64,000 nt of DNA from Gavia stellata (Eukaryota > Chordata > Aves > Gaviiformes > Gaviidae). The stretch is taken from positions 47,623,095 through 47,687,094 of the forward strand of contig NC_082597.1 of assembly GCF_030936135.1 (NCBI RefSeq), written 5' to 3'. The notes below the pieces were generated by a model that was not told the DNA's origin, made no database searches, and was given only the letters and a program-made list of their open reading frames with translations. This document shows, in pieces, positions 1-11,196 of this stretch. The first letter of the stretch is position 1. Each line of letters starts with the position of its first letter. Both the position numbers and the translations under genes were made by a program.

Positions 1-1140
1 ACGATGAGAAACTACTGGAGGGAGGGAGGAAGGGAGGGAACATGGTAATGCTAGGTCAGTATCAGATAGATGAGAAGTCTTTAATCTAATTCATTAACCT
101 GTGCTTATAATATAAAACCTGAGAGAACAATGGAATGTTTGTCTGACTGGGGAAGGGCCTCTGACTGTCAGGACAGGAAGAACTCCCTCTGTATGTATAT
201 GAATGAATGGATATATATGGTCTTTCTTTCCACCTGTGAACCAGAGATGACGTGATTAAAGAGAGGCAGACATAAAGAGTAGGCAGAGTAGATCTTTGCC
301 TCCTACACAGAAACACTATTCTAACTGTTGTGGCACTGAGGCATTGGCAGTAAAAGATGGAAAAAACAGGAAGGAAAAGCAAAAGCAATAAATAAATTTA
401 AATAATAACAGATTTGTAACACAACTGTTTCATCATCAAACAGTACTGTGGGCTCAGATATGTTGTATGTCAACAGAGCATACAAATGGTTGTGGTAAAC
501 TTAGGACCAGTATGAATTACACTGGCAAAAAATATTTCCTAAGCTATTTGTGCCGAACAGGACAGCCCTACAGCATCAAGGACAACTATGTGAAGAAGAC
601 AGATTCTCTGTACCCTCTCCCTTTCAAACGGCTACTTCCCTGCCTACAACTTACATGGAACAATAGAGCTTCAACAAGTTTGGGTAAGGTTTACGCGAAA
701 CACCCAAGGAAGTGGCCTCAGTGAAAGAGAAATAACAATGGAGTCAGCTTTCTTGGGGTGAGATCACTGGGCAGATAAGACAATGGTAGATCCAGATATC
801 CTTGAGATGGTGGGTAACATCTGAAGTATTTAAATGAACCTAAAGACCCATTCTCAGAAGTGACCAAATATAGCACCCAAGAACAGAGAAGTCCTAATCC
901 TACAGAAAATCAATGGGGCATAGATTCATGCTCTACTTAGCAACCAGGAAATCATATACACTGTGAAACCCTGGTATATAAACACTGCAAGTATATATGC
1001 TTTCTATTTATTGCTTATATTTGGATAGGGAACTGTGCAGGACAATGTGTTAGATCGATACTAGACCTTATCGGCAAAGAACTCAATGCCCTTTCTGTTA
1101 CTCCGTCTTGAGCTCAGCATTTCCTCACATCACCACGCTT

Positions 1141-1577
1141 CACAGAATCACAGAATGATAGGGGTTGGAAGGGACCTCTGCAGATCATCTAGTCCAAACC
1201 CCCTGCCAGAGCAGGTTCACCTAGAGCAGATTGCACAGGAATGTGTCCAGGTGAGTTTTGAGTATCTCCAGAGAAGGAGACTCCACAACCTCTCTGGGCA
1301 GCTTGTGCCAGTGCTCTTGCCACCCTCAAAGTAAAGAAGTGCCTCCTCATGTTCAGATGGAACTTCCTGTGATGAAGTTTGTGCCCGTTACCTCTCGTCC
1401 TGTCACTGGGCACCCCTGAAAAAAGACTGGCCCCATCCTCCTGGCACCCACCCCTTAAGTATTTATCAGCATTAATAAGATCCCCCCCTCAGTCTTCTCT
1501 CCTCCAGACTAAAAAGACCAAGTCCCTCAGCCTTTCCTCATAAGAAAGATGTTCCAGTCCCCTAATCATACTTCTGA
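1141..1577 (-). mobile_element. CR1 LINE, 5'-truncated, diverged
   Basis: The left end reads CACAGAATCACAGAATGATAGGGGTTGGAAGGGACC, in separated pieces, which is the reverse complement of the CR1 3' end with its octamer tail. It continues through the typical CR1 reverse-transcriptase C-terminus and 3' UTR (CTCTCGTCCTGTCACTGGGCACC, CCTCCAGACTAAAAAGACCAAGTCCCTCAGCC). The minus-strand reading frame is interrupted, and the sequence diverges clearly from the other CR1 copies in this window, so it is an older insertion. The right boundary is approximate. It lies in the RASSF9 intron in the sense orientation. Confidence 0.9.
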
Positions 1578-3058
1578 AGTACGATGTCAGCTGAGCATTC
1601 CTCACACTCCCAGAGAATTGCATCTTTAAGAGATTTGCATGAAAATAAATCCCCTTGAATTTATTCACATTACAGACGCTTAGTCCTGCAGGAAACTGCC
1701 CCTTTTCCTTTATTGCCTTAGAGGGTACAGCCTGTCCCTGCTGAGCACATTTGGATTTGTAGGTGGGTGGGGCATGGCCTTGCTACCTTTTGGATGCATT
1801 GTTCTCCAAGGGACACATTGACAAGCACATACACGCTCTGGGGACTATGATTATTTCTGGATGTCACAGGAGATCAAAGAATAGTTGAAAAACTCCACAT
1901 AACTCTTGAAAAAGATATCAAGATATCACTCATTCTCCTTCTGGCCAAGAAAAATACATTGGGGCCACATTCCTAGCGGCTGTTCCTCTGAAATCAAATC
2001 AGGGATTACAGTGATCTACTGGTTACCTATGCCTTGTGCTTTCTCTCTGCATGAACAAGATTTCAGCAGCCCCAGAGAGTAATACCAACTGAGGATCTTT
2101 CAAATACTAGAAGCAGTTCAGCGCAGGTTTTGTCTTCCTGACGTTTAATCTCTGTTTGTTTCTGTAAAGGCTCGTGGCATCACAGCCAACATCTCCCACT
2201 TCTTTTTCAAATACCTCATACACACAGATACAGTCAGAGTAACCTCTTTGTTTAAACTCTGAGGTCTTAGGAGTAGAGACTGACATTTTCTGGTCTGGAT
2301 GTGAAGAATCTACTATGAAACAGGGCCCTGATCTGGGACCTCTGGGCAATGCTGCAAGACAAGCACTAATTACAGACGTGTCATCTTCTTATCTGAGCAA
2401 ATGACTATAACGCCTTCATTTTCCTCCTGGCTCTTCTTCCAACTACCTTTGTTGCCTTGACTTAGCTTTATGTCCTCCTCCTGTAAACATAGATTTTATT
2501 CCTCATTTGCTTATCTTATAACTCTCAGGAGTTACATTTCCATGTAGTTAATGGTCATTAAATACTTTCAGTGACAAAGCAAAGTGGAAAGACAGGAGAG
2601 TGCTTGCTCCTCCTGTACTCGACCTTTACTCAATAGTTTTTGTTACAAGAACTGAGTTCCCCAAAGAGAAGCACTAGATCTAATTAAAAAAGCAGCAGAT
2701 TAAACATATACGTATATGTATGTCCCTTTTTGGTCCCTCTTTACAAGTAGGCAAACTAAGACAAGGTACTGAGCCACAAGTTCTGACTCCCCAACTACTG
2801 TTCTAAACACAGTCAAGGATTTCAAGCTCACTTGACTTCCTTGGCAAGGTTTTAAATGAGATCACAAAGACACAATTATAATGAAAAAAGAATTATTACA
2901 TAGCTCTTCAATCATAGTACAAGACCCTTTTACTAACTACATAGGCAAAGTTTAATTCTCAAAATTCAGTATCGCTAGCTAACGTTAAATATGCAGAAAT
3001 TTAAATATTTGAATAGATAATAACACGTCTTAAGAATTACGTAGTTTGCTTTGTTCTT

Positions 3059-3086
3059 GACACACACACACACCCCCCCCCCCCCC
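3059..3086. repeat. (CA)n followed by C14
   Basis: A short CA dinucleotide run passes directly into fourteen consecutive C residues (3073-3086). This is a compound simple repeat, likely polymorphic in length and prone to sequencing error. Confidence 0.9.
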
Positions 3087-4319
3087 ATTTCTGCGGTCAC
3101 AAGACTTTCAGCCCCTTCTTATTTCCACAACGTCTCTCTGCCATTAAAGGCATTAATATCTTTTTTTGGGGCGGATGGGAGGTGTGAAATGAGAAGAAAG
3201 TGCTAGATGTTCACAGTAATGGTTCCTTTGGTATTTTAATTTTTATTGGCTATTTAAAGCTTTGGATTATGACTTTCTTTTCCTGAGGAATAAAATGTCA
3301 CATCAGCAAACACATTGAGATTGATGCAATTAGTATGAAGATATTTTAAACATCCAAAAGAGAAGCAGTTTGACTGTTGAATGGAGTGGAACTGTGCTTT
3401 GTGATTTAACACAATTATTTAGGTAATTGATGGCAGTAGCAAAACTTCTGTTTTAATAGTAATAAATGTACAGCTCTATGTAAAAGCTGTTTAATGTAAA
3501 AGTTCATGTCCACCTTTCCAGATCTGCGCATAAAATGGCCACGAGAAGTACATCGAAGTTTTTCTGTTTCCAGACACATTAGCAAAATACAGTTTAATCA
3601 GTAACCTATAGTATTAATAATTCTAAAATAGTACCCTATTTTTTAAACCTTGACTGTTACAGTCTTTCTGATTTATATTTCATCTAATACGCTACGTTCC
3701 CAACAAATACAATCGCCCCAGAATAACTTCCAGTGTATCGAATGGGAAAACCAAAAGCCAAACCTGGAAAAAAATCAGGACATTTTTACACAACTTTTTA
3801 GGGTCCACTTATATTCCTTCTGGAAAAGATTTTCCCCTGCATACCCTTAAATATGATCTAAATTTCAGTGGTGAGCACCAGTCAAAGCGGGGAAGAGATT
3901 ACAAGTGATTTTTGAGTTTCTCGCTGAGCCAAAATTTCAGTGATCTGTTTCTGTTCAGTCTTAAGATAGATGGGTTCGGCCACTGTAAATTCCAAGCAAA
4001 TTTACTCCACTCCAAGCACATTTACTCTTAAAAAATCTTGTGCCATCCTAGCACTTAGAACGATTACATAACTCTTTTTCTTCTTTTTAGAGTTGGTGCG
4101 CATGGCATGTGGAAACACGCACAACGTGAGGGGCAAAGTCCCCATAAAGAAACTTCGCAGGAGCCAACCCAGGGACCACAGCTGTCACCCTGAACCTTTT
4201 TTTCTAGGCAAAAAAACATAGGCAGTCAAGTCCAGCTCAGACTAAACGCTAACCACAAAAAAGCATCCCCCCTGCCCACGCTGGAAGATCGATGCTCTCC
4301 TACCTCCCAGGCTTATAGC

Positions 4320-5450
4320 CCGCGGACGAGTTAAGGGACGGGGTAGATCCTAAGGGGCTGCAGGCTGCGGCTCTCCCTCCCAGGCAGACGGGGGGAAAGC
4401 GGAGGGCGAGGGGCCCGGAGCCCGGCCCGGCCCGCCGCAGCCCTCCCCTGAGAAACTCGGGAGTTTCTTCCCAGAGCGGGTGAGGGCCTCCAGGTCCCCG
4501 CCGGCCGTCGGCACTTGCCGCCGCGGGCAGGACCCGCAGGCCGGGGCCGCCAGCCGTTCCTCCCAGCCCCGGCCGAGTCTCACCTTGTTAACGCGGGGGA
4601 CTTCCAGTGTTCGCCTTGGTTTGGACGGGGGAGGTTCAAAGTCAGGAAGAGCTACCTTCCCCTCACTGAAAATATTGCCGAGGAGTCAAAAGAGCCAGAG
4701 CGAAGAGGGGAGAGACAGGTCCAGAGGGAGGGAGGGAGGGGGGAGCAGCGCCCCTTCCCTCCGCACACGCCGACCCGCTCCCTCCGGCCCGACTCCCACT
4801 CGCAGGTGAGCCCCGGAGTTACAGCTCCCGGGAGCGGCACGGGTCCAGAGCAACACATCCTTCCCCCAGAACCAAAAAAAGAGTCGAAAAGAAATCCATC
4901 CCATATCGCCCTCCCTTTCCCTCCACGCACCCACGCGCTTTACCTGTTTTTATGCCGGGTTTTTAATAAATTCCTTCCAAAGGGAGCCATGATCCCAGCG
5001 GCAGAAGCATAACATCAGCGATCCCCAAACAATTCGAGGGTGTTCCCTTCTCCCCTATTTTTTCCCTGAGTGCCTTCCAGCTTGTTAATAGTCACTGAGC
5101 GTAGCGATGAGCTGGAAGTTGTGTAATTTGCTGCTAACTTTGAACTCCGGCTTGTTGCTGCTGCTGCACCTTTGGAGTCCTGCCCAGCTGCAAACTTGAA
5201 GGAGGCGTTTAGGAGCAGGAAAAAGAAAGGAGGGGGGGGGGAACACGCACTTGCTCTTGTGATGCGAAGTTTTGCACAGAACTTGCTAAACTTTCAGCCT
5301 CGTCACCCTCAGGGCACCAGCCAGCAAATGGGAAAGAAGGGGTTTTGCTCCGGCGGGGAACTGTGTCAAAACAAAACAAAAGGACTGAAAACTTTTCCCG
5401 GGAGGCTCCAGCCACTTCAGGTCAAGTCGTTCAGCTAAACAACAGCGTTA
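4320..5450 (-). promoter_or_regulatory. RASSF9: CpG-island promoter of RASSF9
   Basis: GC content and CpG density rise sharply from about 4320 and fall again by about 5450, in an otherwise AT-rich setting. The island surrounds the RASSF9 start codon at 4990 (minus strand). No TATA box at a convincing distance is visible on the minus strand, which fits a dispersed CpG-island start. The 5' UTR should lie in about 4991-5400, but the start site cannot be fixed from sequence. Several open frames of 80-165 codons in both directions here reflect GC-rich, stop-poor sequence rather than genes. G-run clusters at 4724-4743 could form quadruplexes. Confidence 0.75.
4944..4990 (-). CDS. RASSF9: RASSF9 coding exon 1 (N-terminus only)
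   Basis: The minus strand reads ATG at 4990-4988 with A at -3 and G at +4, then 15 codons plus two bases giving MAPFGRNLLKTRHKN, followed by the donor CAG|GTAAAG at 4944/4943. This matches the known N-terminus of RASSF9 (also called PAMCI or P-CIP1). The family member carries an N-terminal Ras-association domain, binds the cytosolic tail of peptidylglycine alpha-amidating monooxygenase and localises to recycling endosomes; those parts are encoded by the large second exon, outside this window. The intron interrupts a codon after its second base (phase 2). The partial feature is complete for this exon. It is transcribed away from NTS, which begins about 18.5 kb to the right on the other strand. 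Confidence 0.92.
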
Positions 5451-6190
5451 ATGAGGGGCAAGCTACAGTTGCCACACCAGTTCTCGGTACATAATAACCT
5501 GCCTTTCAGTACCTCTTTACAAGGTGTTGGACAAGTAATGGGAAGATGAAGGGAAAGAGTCAGTCCGCTATGGCCCTTCTGCCCTCCCTGGATTTTCAAG
5601 TAAACGAGCTGTTGGCACGAAAGCCTTCGCAGACTAAAAGCACCTCCGAAAACCTCTTAAGCGTGGCCTAGCAGAGAGCAACTGAGGCAGCAAGACGAAA
5701 GGCTCAGTTCATACTGCCATGGTGCAGGACCTTTTTTGTTATTATTTTCAGCTGGTTTCGCCAGAAGGGAAATGAACGCATACTACAGTTCCTGTTCGCT
5801 GGAACCCCCTGGGAATGAGAGATTTGGAGTAAAGCTTCAGAGGGGAAAGCTTTTTAAAGCTTCAGAAGGGAAAAAAAAAAAACACCTTTCTTTTTTCCCC
5901 CTCCTGCTTCCCCCAATTTGGAGCGGAGCAAGGGGAAGTGGACCCATTGCGCCCCAAAGGCTGATGCCAGCCGGTGAAGGTCCCGGGCCGGCGGGCAGGT
6001 GGAAAGTCCCCAGCACAGCCCTAGCTCACCCTAGCCCTCTACTTTCTGCAGTTAATTTAACAGGTACCTATTAGATGTAAATCACTCCTTTTTTTCTTTT
6101 TTTTCTTTCTTGTTTCTCACATATTACAGGGCAAATTCTTTATGTGGCCACCCAAAGGTGCAGCACAATAGGGAATTGTTTTATTAAACC

Positions 6191-6212
6191 GGGGGGGGGG
6201 GGGGGGGGGGGG
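6191..6212 (+). repeat. Poly-G tract (G22)
   Basis: Twenty-two uninterrupted G residues are preceded by TTATTAAACC and followed by AGATG. Such a run can form G-quadruplex structure. Its exact length is unreliable in most sequencing chemistries. Confidence 0.95.
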
Positions 6213-9200
6213 AGATGATTAAATAGGAGCCTACCAGAGTAAGGGCTTATCTGAAAAAAGGCTTTTTCTGCTTCTAAAATTCCCCTTTCCTCCCTTAGTC
6301 AAGATAGTCACAGGAGCCTGAAGAAAACAAAGCAAAGGCCCATTCCATGGGTTACCTATTACTGGAAGCTCTGGGAATACCCCACATATTTTCAGTTCAG
6401 TCCCACGCCTCTAAATTCTCTGAGCTGTAACTACAAAGAGAGGGACGGGAGCCTCTTAAAAGCCTTGTTTGGGTAATCATCCAAATAACACAAAAATAGG
6501 GAAGCTGAAACGAAAGAACTTTCAGATTTCTTATCCTGCTGCCAGGGCAGATTTTAAGTAGTCTGATTCTGGCATTACGAACATAAGCCCGAACACATTA
6601 AGTCCATAGAAGTCTTTCCTTTTGCTTTGAATCAGGTTATATATGCCATGAAGAGGGGATTTTCTTATATTGAAAGGACCGGGAAAATTTTTCGGTCCCT
6701 AAGAGGTGTTCAAGGCATATTTGGCATAAAAATCAAATCAGTGTAGAATTTCCTAGAGAATAATTAAAATTCAAATAACTTTTTTTATTGACAGAGGTAA
6801 AATGAAATAGCTTTAGCTACAGAATAATATTCACGTTTCTCTTCATTATGAAAATAAATTGGTACTCGACGATATTTACAGCCATTTTTATTACTTCTGA
6901 CTAGTCATCTCACAATTTTAATTTATTCAAATATTAAAATACCATGTAAATTGTTCCTCTTCTACTAGCAAATGCAAAATAATTTTCAACCAAAGATACG
7001 TAATGTGGGAACTGGGTCCCTCCATGTAAGTAAATAAAAATGCTTGTTACATTCATGTAGTTACGCAAAGAATTGTAGGAAAGACTCCAGGATAATAAGC
7101 AGATGTTTTCCCCACAGCTGAGGGAGAAGACAAGGTTTTCAGTCTATGCACTTTCACAATTAGGCTAACCAAAATCAGGAAGAAAGTCAGTGGGTGTATG
7201 ATAAAGTCTTGCAAAGTAATAGAGGAGATAATCCTAAGAACGAGGAACATTGCTCTCTACTAAGAACAAGACCAAAGGACATTTAGTATACCATAAAGAA
7301 GTGAATACATGCTGTTTCACTTGGTATTCAATTAATCTGTAGAACCCAAACCAAAGTATCATAGGGGACAAAAAGACTTACTGAGTTTATGCAAATACAT
7401 ACACAAAACCATAAAAATACATGGATATTTCTCTTAGTAACAGAAGGGACATTAATTTCCATTCCTCAGCACATAAACCAGTCTCTGAATAGAGTAGAAA
7501 TAGTAGGAAAACATTTCAGAGGGCGAGGTTAATTTTGTAGGCAGTGTTGACACAACAGTTCAGTTAGCTTGCCCTTAAACTTCCAAAGTGCCTCAAACTG
7601 TCTGTATCTGTATGTACACGTCCTTAGTTTTCTTTAAACTCCACCTCTGATCTTCCAGGAATATTGGGCCAACATTCCAGACCAGGGCCCTGGCACTTCC
7701 CAGCATGCCATGTGGACATAAAAGGCAACCACTGCTCAAGTCTTGAGCATGATGACCTTCTAATCATGCTTTCTTCATGCAAAAATCTAAAAGGCAAATA
7801 GCTGGTAACATCCTGTTTTGGCTGTCAAGCTCAGCCAAATTGTTCTCCACACACAGTATTTTCCCCCTAGGAGAAGAAATGAATGAATGGCAAATCGTTC
7901 AGTTTGCAGGACTCTTTTTTTTTGAAAACACTCCATAAAATATGTATGTACTGAACTTGAGATCATCAGAAAGACATATCAACAATACACTCTGTATTTA
8001 GAGGAGAAGGAAAGGGAATTATAAACACTAGAGTATCACCTGTCACCTGGGTAAGCTTACTGAACGATAAATCTGGATGCAAATCTTGGGTGCTTGATCA
8101 GAAAGCTTAAGGTCAATAAACTGAAGTGTTTCATTTGCCATCTTCCAAAGCAGCTCACACTGACCGTTGTATACATCTCTCTGGCAAAAATACTGCAGCA
8201 TTGCAATGTTTTAAAACCAGTTTTAACCCAGCCTTAATATACAGCTTTAACCATATCATTCTACGGGTATAGTTTCAAACGAACTTCTTACATGCAACAA
8301 GGAGCGTATATGCTACTGCTTTCGCCTTCCCTTTCTTACCTCTCTTACCCACCACTTGGTTCCAGTGCCTATCTTACACAGTCTCTGGGATCTCATTTGA
8401 TCTCCTAGTAAGCTGACGTAACTCATTCAAATTCCAAACGAGCAGCAAGAGCTTGTTCCTTCTGTTTGGGCTGATTGGTGAGGTGAGTTGGCTAACCTCG
8501 GGATCAGACAAGATCAGTCAGACAGTGTGATTTCCAGAGCTGATGCAAGGGAGGAGTTGAACTATAAGCAGGACTAAGAGAATAAAAGAGAGCAAGCAAA
8601 GTGAAAGGAGGACTTGGAAATAGGGGGAGGGAGCAAGACCTCCTCCTTTGGCTGTATGGTGGGGCAGCTTGGCAGCTCAATGAAACCTAGTCTAAGAGTG
8701 GGTTTACGTGAAAAGACTTCATCTAATCTGATGGCTTGCTGTCCTTAAAAGTGGGGAGATCTCATTCCTCTCCCACTGGCCACAGACTCCTGACCCTTTC
8801 CTTGTTGCCAGGTCTGGTTGTCAACAGACTTTATGCTCACAACCATTCAACCTTTTAAATGGATGGAAACCTGACTTGACACAGGAAAGTGAATAAACAG
8901 CTTTTTGTTGGGCTAACTAGTTAAATTGGCTTATTGAGGTGTCAGACAATTGGCAGGACTGGCATGTGAGGAGAGAAGCAGGACCATGTGGCCAAAAGTA
9001 TCGGCAGAGAGATGTGGGAGGAAGACGTCCGATCTGAGCAGCCCTGAGCAGCTGGATTGGCTCAGCCACCTTGTGTAACTTCATTCTGGCTGCAGCAGCG
9101 AGCAGCTCAATGGAAGCAGCAAAAGCTACCTTAGGAACAGGGTAAATTGCCCATTTATTGCTCTAGGTTACTGTGTGTAGGCTGCTTCTGATACCTTGGC

Positions 9201-10784
9201 TCCCTCATTTTAAACCGTCATAAATATTTGTCTGCTTTAAGTGTGACCAAGGATACGAATATAAGACACTAGACTAAATGGTCAATAGAGAAAGAGGTAA
9301 AGGTCAGTGCTGGGATTATAACTGGTTAAAAGGCAGGAAACTGGGTGATCCATCTTCAGAGAGGCCGTGGATTTGTGCTGCTCAATTTACTCACTTGAGA
9401 AGATTTGCAAAAGGGACTCAGAAGACTGGTGGCTGATGACAAGCTGGCAGGTGAAGGTCGCGTTGATGAGTGCAGAGTAATATACTGAGAAGAAAATCTA
9501 AACAAACCTTTAAATTAACTGTCACATCTCAGGAACATAATTTATTTGGGGCAGTTCACTCAAAGCTTACGTCAATGTTCTATACTGGTAAAACCAAAAC
9601 CAGAGAAACAAAAAAAGAGAGTGGAATACAGAATGAAATGGAAAAGCTCATTATGCCACTGTAAACATTCATTCTGAGCCTACATTTTGAATACCCCAGG
9701 TACCTCATCTGAAAAGGAGGGGGGGCAGCAAATGGCAGCAAGAGAGTTTTAACGTACAGAATAGCTTAATGTATGAGGACAAATGAAGTAGAGAGATACG
9801 ACTCTTAGAATCTGAAGAAAGCTGAATATCTGATTATTATGAGAGGTCTATAATAATCTATATCATGGAGAAAATAAATAGGAAACAGTTATTTCTCACA
9901 ATATAAGTACAAAGGCCCACTGAAAGAAATAGTCAGACAGCAAAGTTAAAATAAACGCAAAAAAACATTGGAAGTGAATGACAGAACTGTCCTCTGACTG
10001 CAAATGTTAGAGAGAACAAAAGTATGAATGAGTCAAAAAAGAGATTAGGCAAAACCATGGACCATATGGTCAATAGAGGTCACAAAAATCATTGGGTTCT
10101 TGGGTCTTTATCACCCTGGTCCAGCTGTTTCCCAAACCTCTTTTTCTTTGCCCTTTCTTCCCCTACAGCTCACTAGCTACTGGCATAGCCCTAAGTACAG
10201 TAAACCTCACAGATTACTTTTGATTTGCAGACTGGGTCCCGATGTCGCATCACCTCAGCTGCTGCGACCTCTGTAGAGGACTTCCATGTAAGGATTTTCT
10301 GCACTTTAATACAGCAGTAAACAAAACAGGCAGCTTCTCCTCCTGTAAGCAGATTTTTATTTAATATTGCAGATACAGAACTATTTTTATATTCTACAAG
10401 CCCCAAGTACTCCTCAGCATATATCTCAAGGCGGGGAGCAACTCCTCAGATGTGGAGTGAAATTCTTTGTCTGTGCATGACTGTCCCAGTCAGCACATTC
10501 TTCATCCAGCCCCAAATCTCTTTCTCTCCTTGCTTTCTTTAGGTACTGAGATGATGTCCTGTGACTGAATTTGCCATTTTCTCACTCTCCTCCCTTATGT
10601 GTTCCCACTCTTTCCGCAATGGTGTAAAAGTTTGTCAGTTAGGTATTTGAAGACTCTGCAATAAAGAGGCCGAAGCAAATTAAGTGAGCATCAAGGTATA
10701 TGAAATAACATCCTTCTGTCTATTGTCGGGACTATTAAATATAATGGTCCAAATAAGCTTTCAGCTCTGAAAATCCTTGAATCA

Positions 10785-10828
10785 CTTCTCCAGACTGAAC
10801 AACCTTGGGGTTGTTCAGTCTGGAGAAG
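10785..10828. repeat. Perfect 20-bp inverted repeat at CR1 5' end
   Basis: CTTCTCCAGACTGAACAACC (10785-10804) is followed by TTGG and then its exact reverse complement (10809-10828). The right arm is the beginning of the plus-strand CR1 copy; the left arm is the same 20 bases of CR1 in inverted orientation. The unit is therefore a foldback at the truncated 5' end of the element. Confidence 0.95.
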
Positions 10829-11196
10829 AGGAGGCTGAGGGGAGACCTTATCGCTCTCTACAATTACCTGAAAGGGGGTTGCAGAGAGGTGGGTGTTGGT
10901 TTCTTCTCCCAAGTGACTAGCGACAGGACAAGAGGAAATGGCCTCAAGTTGCACCAGGGGAGGTTCAGGCTGGATATTAGGAAAAATTTCTTTACTGAGA
11001 GAATGGTGAAACACTGGAACAGGCTGCCCAGGGAGGTGGTGGAGTCACCATCACTGGAGGTGTTCAAGGAATGAGTGGACGAGGCATTGTGGGACATGGT
11101 TTAGTGGGCATGGTGGTGTTGGGTTGATGGTTGGTCTTGATGATCTTACAGGTCTTTTCCAACCTTAGTGATTCTGTGATTCTGTGATTCTGTGAA
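10809..11196 (+). mobile_element. CR1 LINE, 5'-truncated, 3' end intact
   Basis: Plus-strand CR1 sequence encodes the end of the reverse-transcriptase ORF ([20 protein letters not shown], then a frame reaching the [20 protein letters not shown] type segment) and stops at TGA 11072-11074. A 3' UTR follows, containing GGGCATGGTGGTGTTGGG and ending in GATTCTGTGATTCTGTGATTCTGTGAA. The sequence is close to the other young copies here. The nonamer TGAATCACT occurs at 10778-10786 and again at 11193-11201, just outside or overlapping both ends, which could be a target duplication or chance overlap with the tail repeat. Confidence 0.93.

Larger units (their letters stand above)
1..4943 (-). other. RASSF9: RASSF9 intron 1 (partial)
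   Basis: This stretch lies downstream, on the minus strand, of the RASSF9 exon 1 donor at 4944, so it is the start of the first intron. The intron runs off the left edge. RASSF9 is known to have a short first coding exon and one large second coding exon; no open frame of suitable length or RA-domain content occurs here, so the second exon must lie outside. The stretch contains a GGGA/GGAA purine-rich run at 17-41, an old CR1 copy (1141-1577), a CA/poly-C tract (3059-3086) and otherwise AT-rich unique sequence. The sequence at 3280-3560 is unusually free of repeats and could be a conserved noncoding element, but I cannot test that here. Confidence 0.75.

Noticed and set aside
1..4300. Search for RASSF9 exon 2
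   Set aside because: No minus-strand frame approaching the large second exon; the longest is about 100 codons with no RA-domain features.
4480..5012. Plus-strand open frames of 109 and 165 codons in the RASSF9 CpG island
   Set aside because: They are low-complexity Pro/Arg/Ser/Gly translations of GC-rich, stop-poor DNA, and they overlap the real antisense exon 1. No family resemblance.
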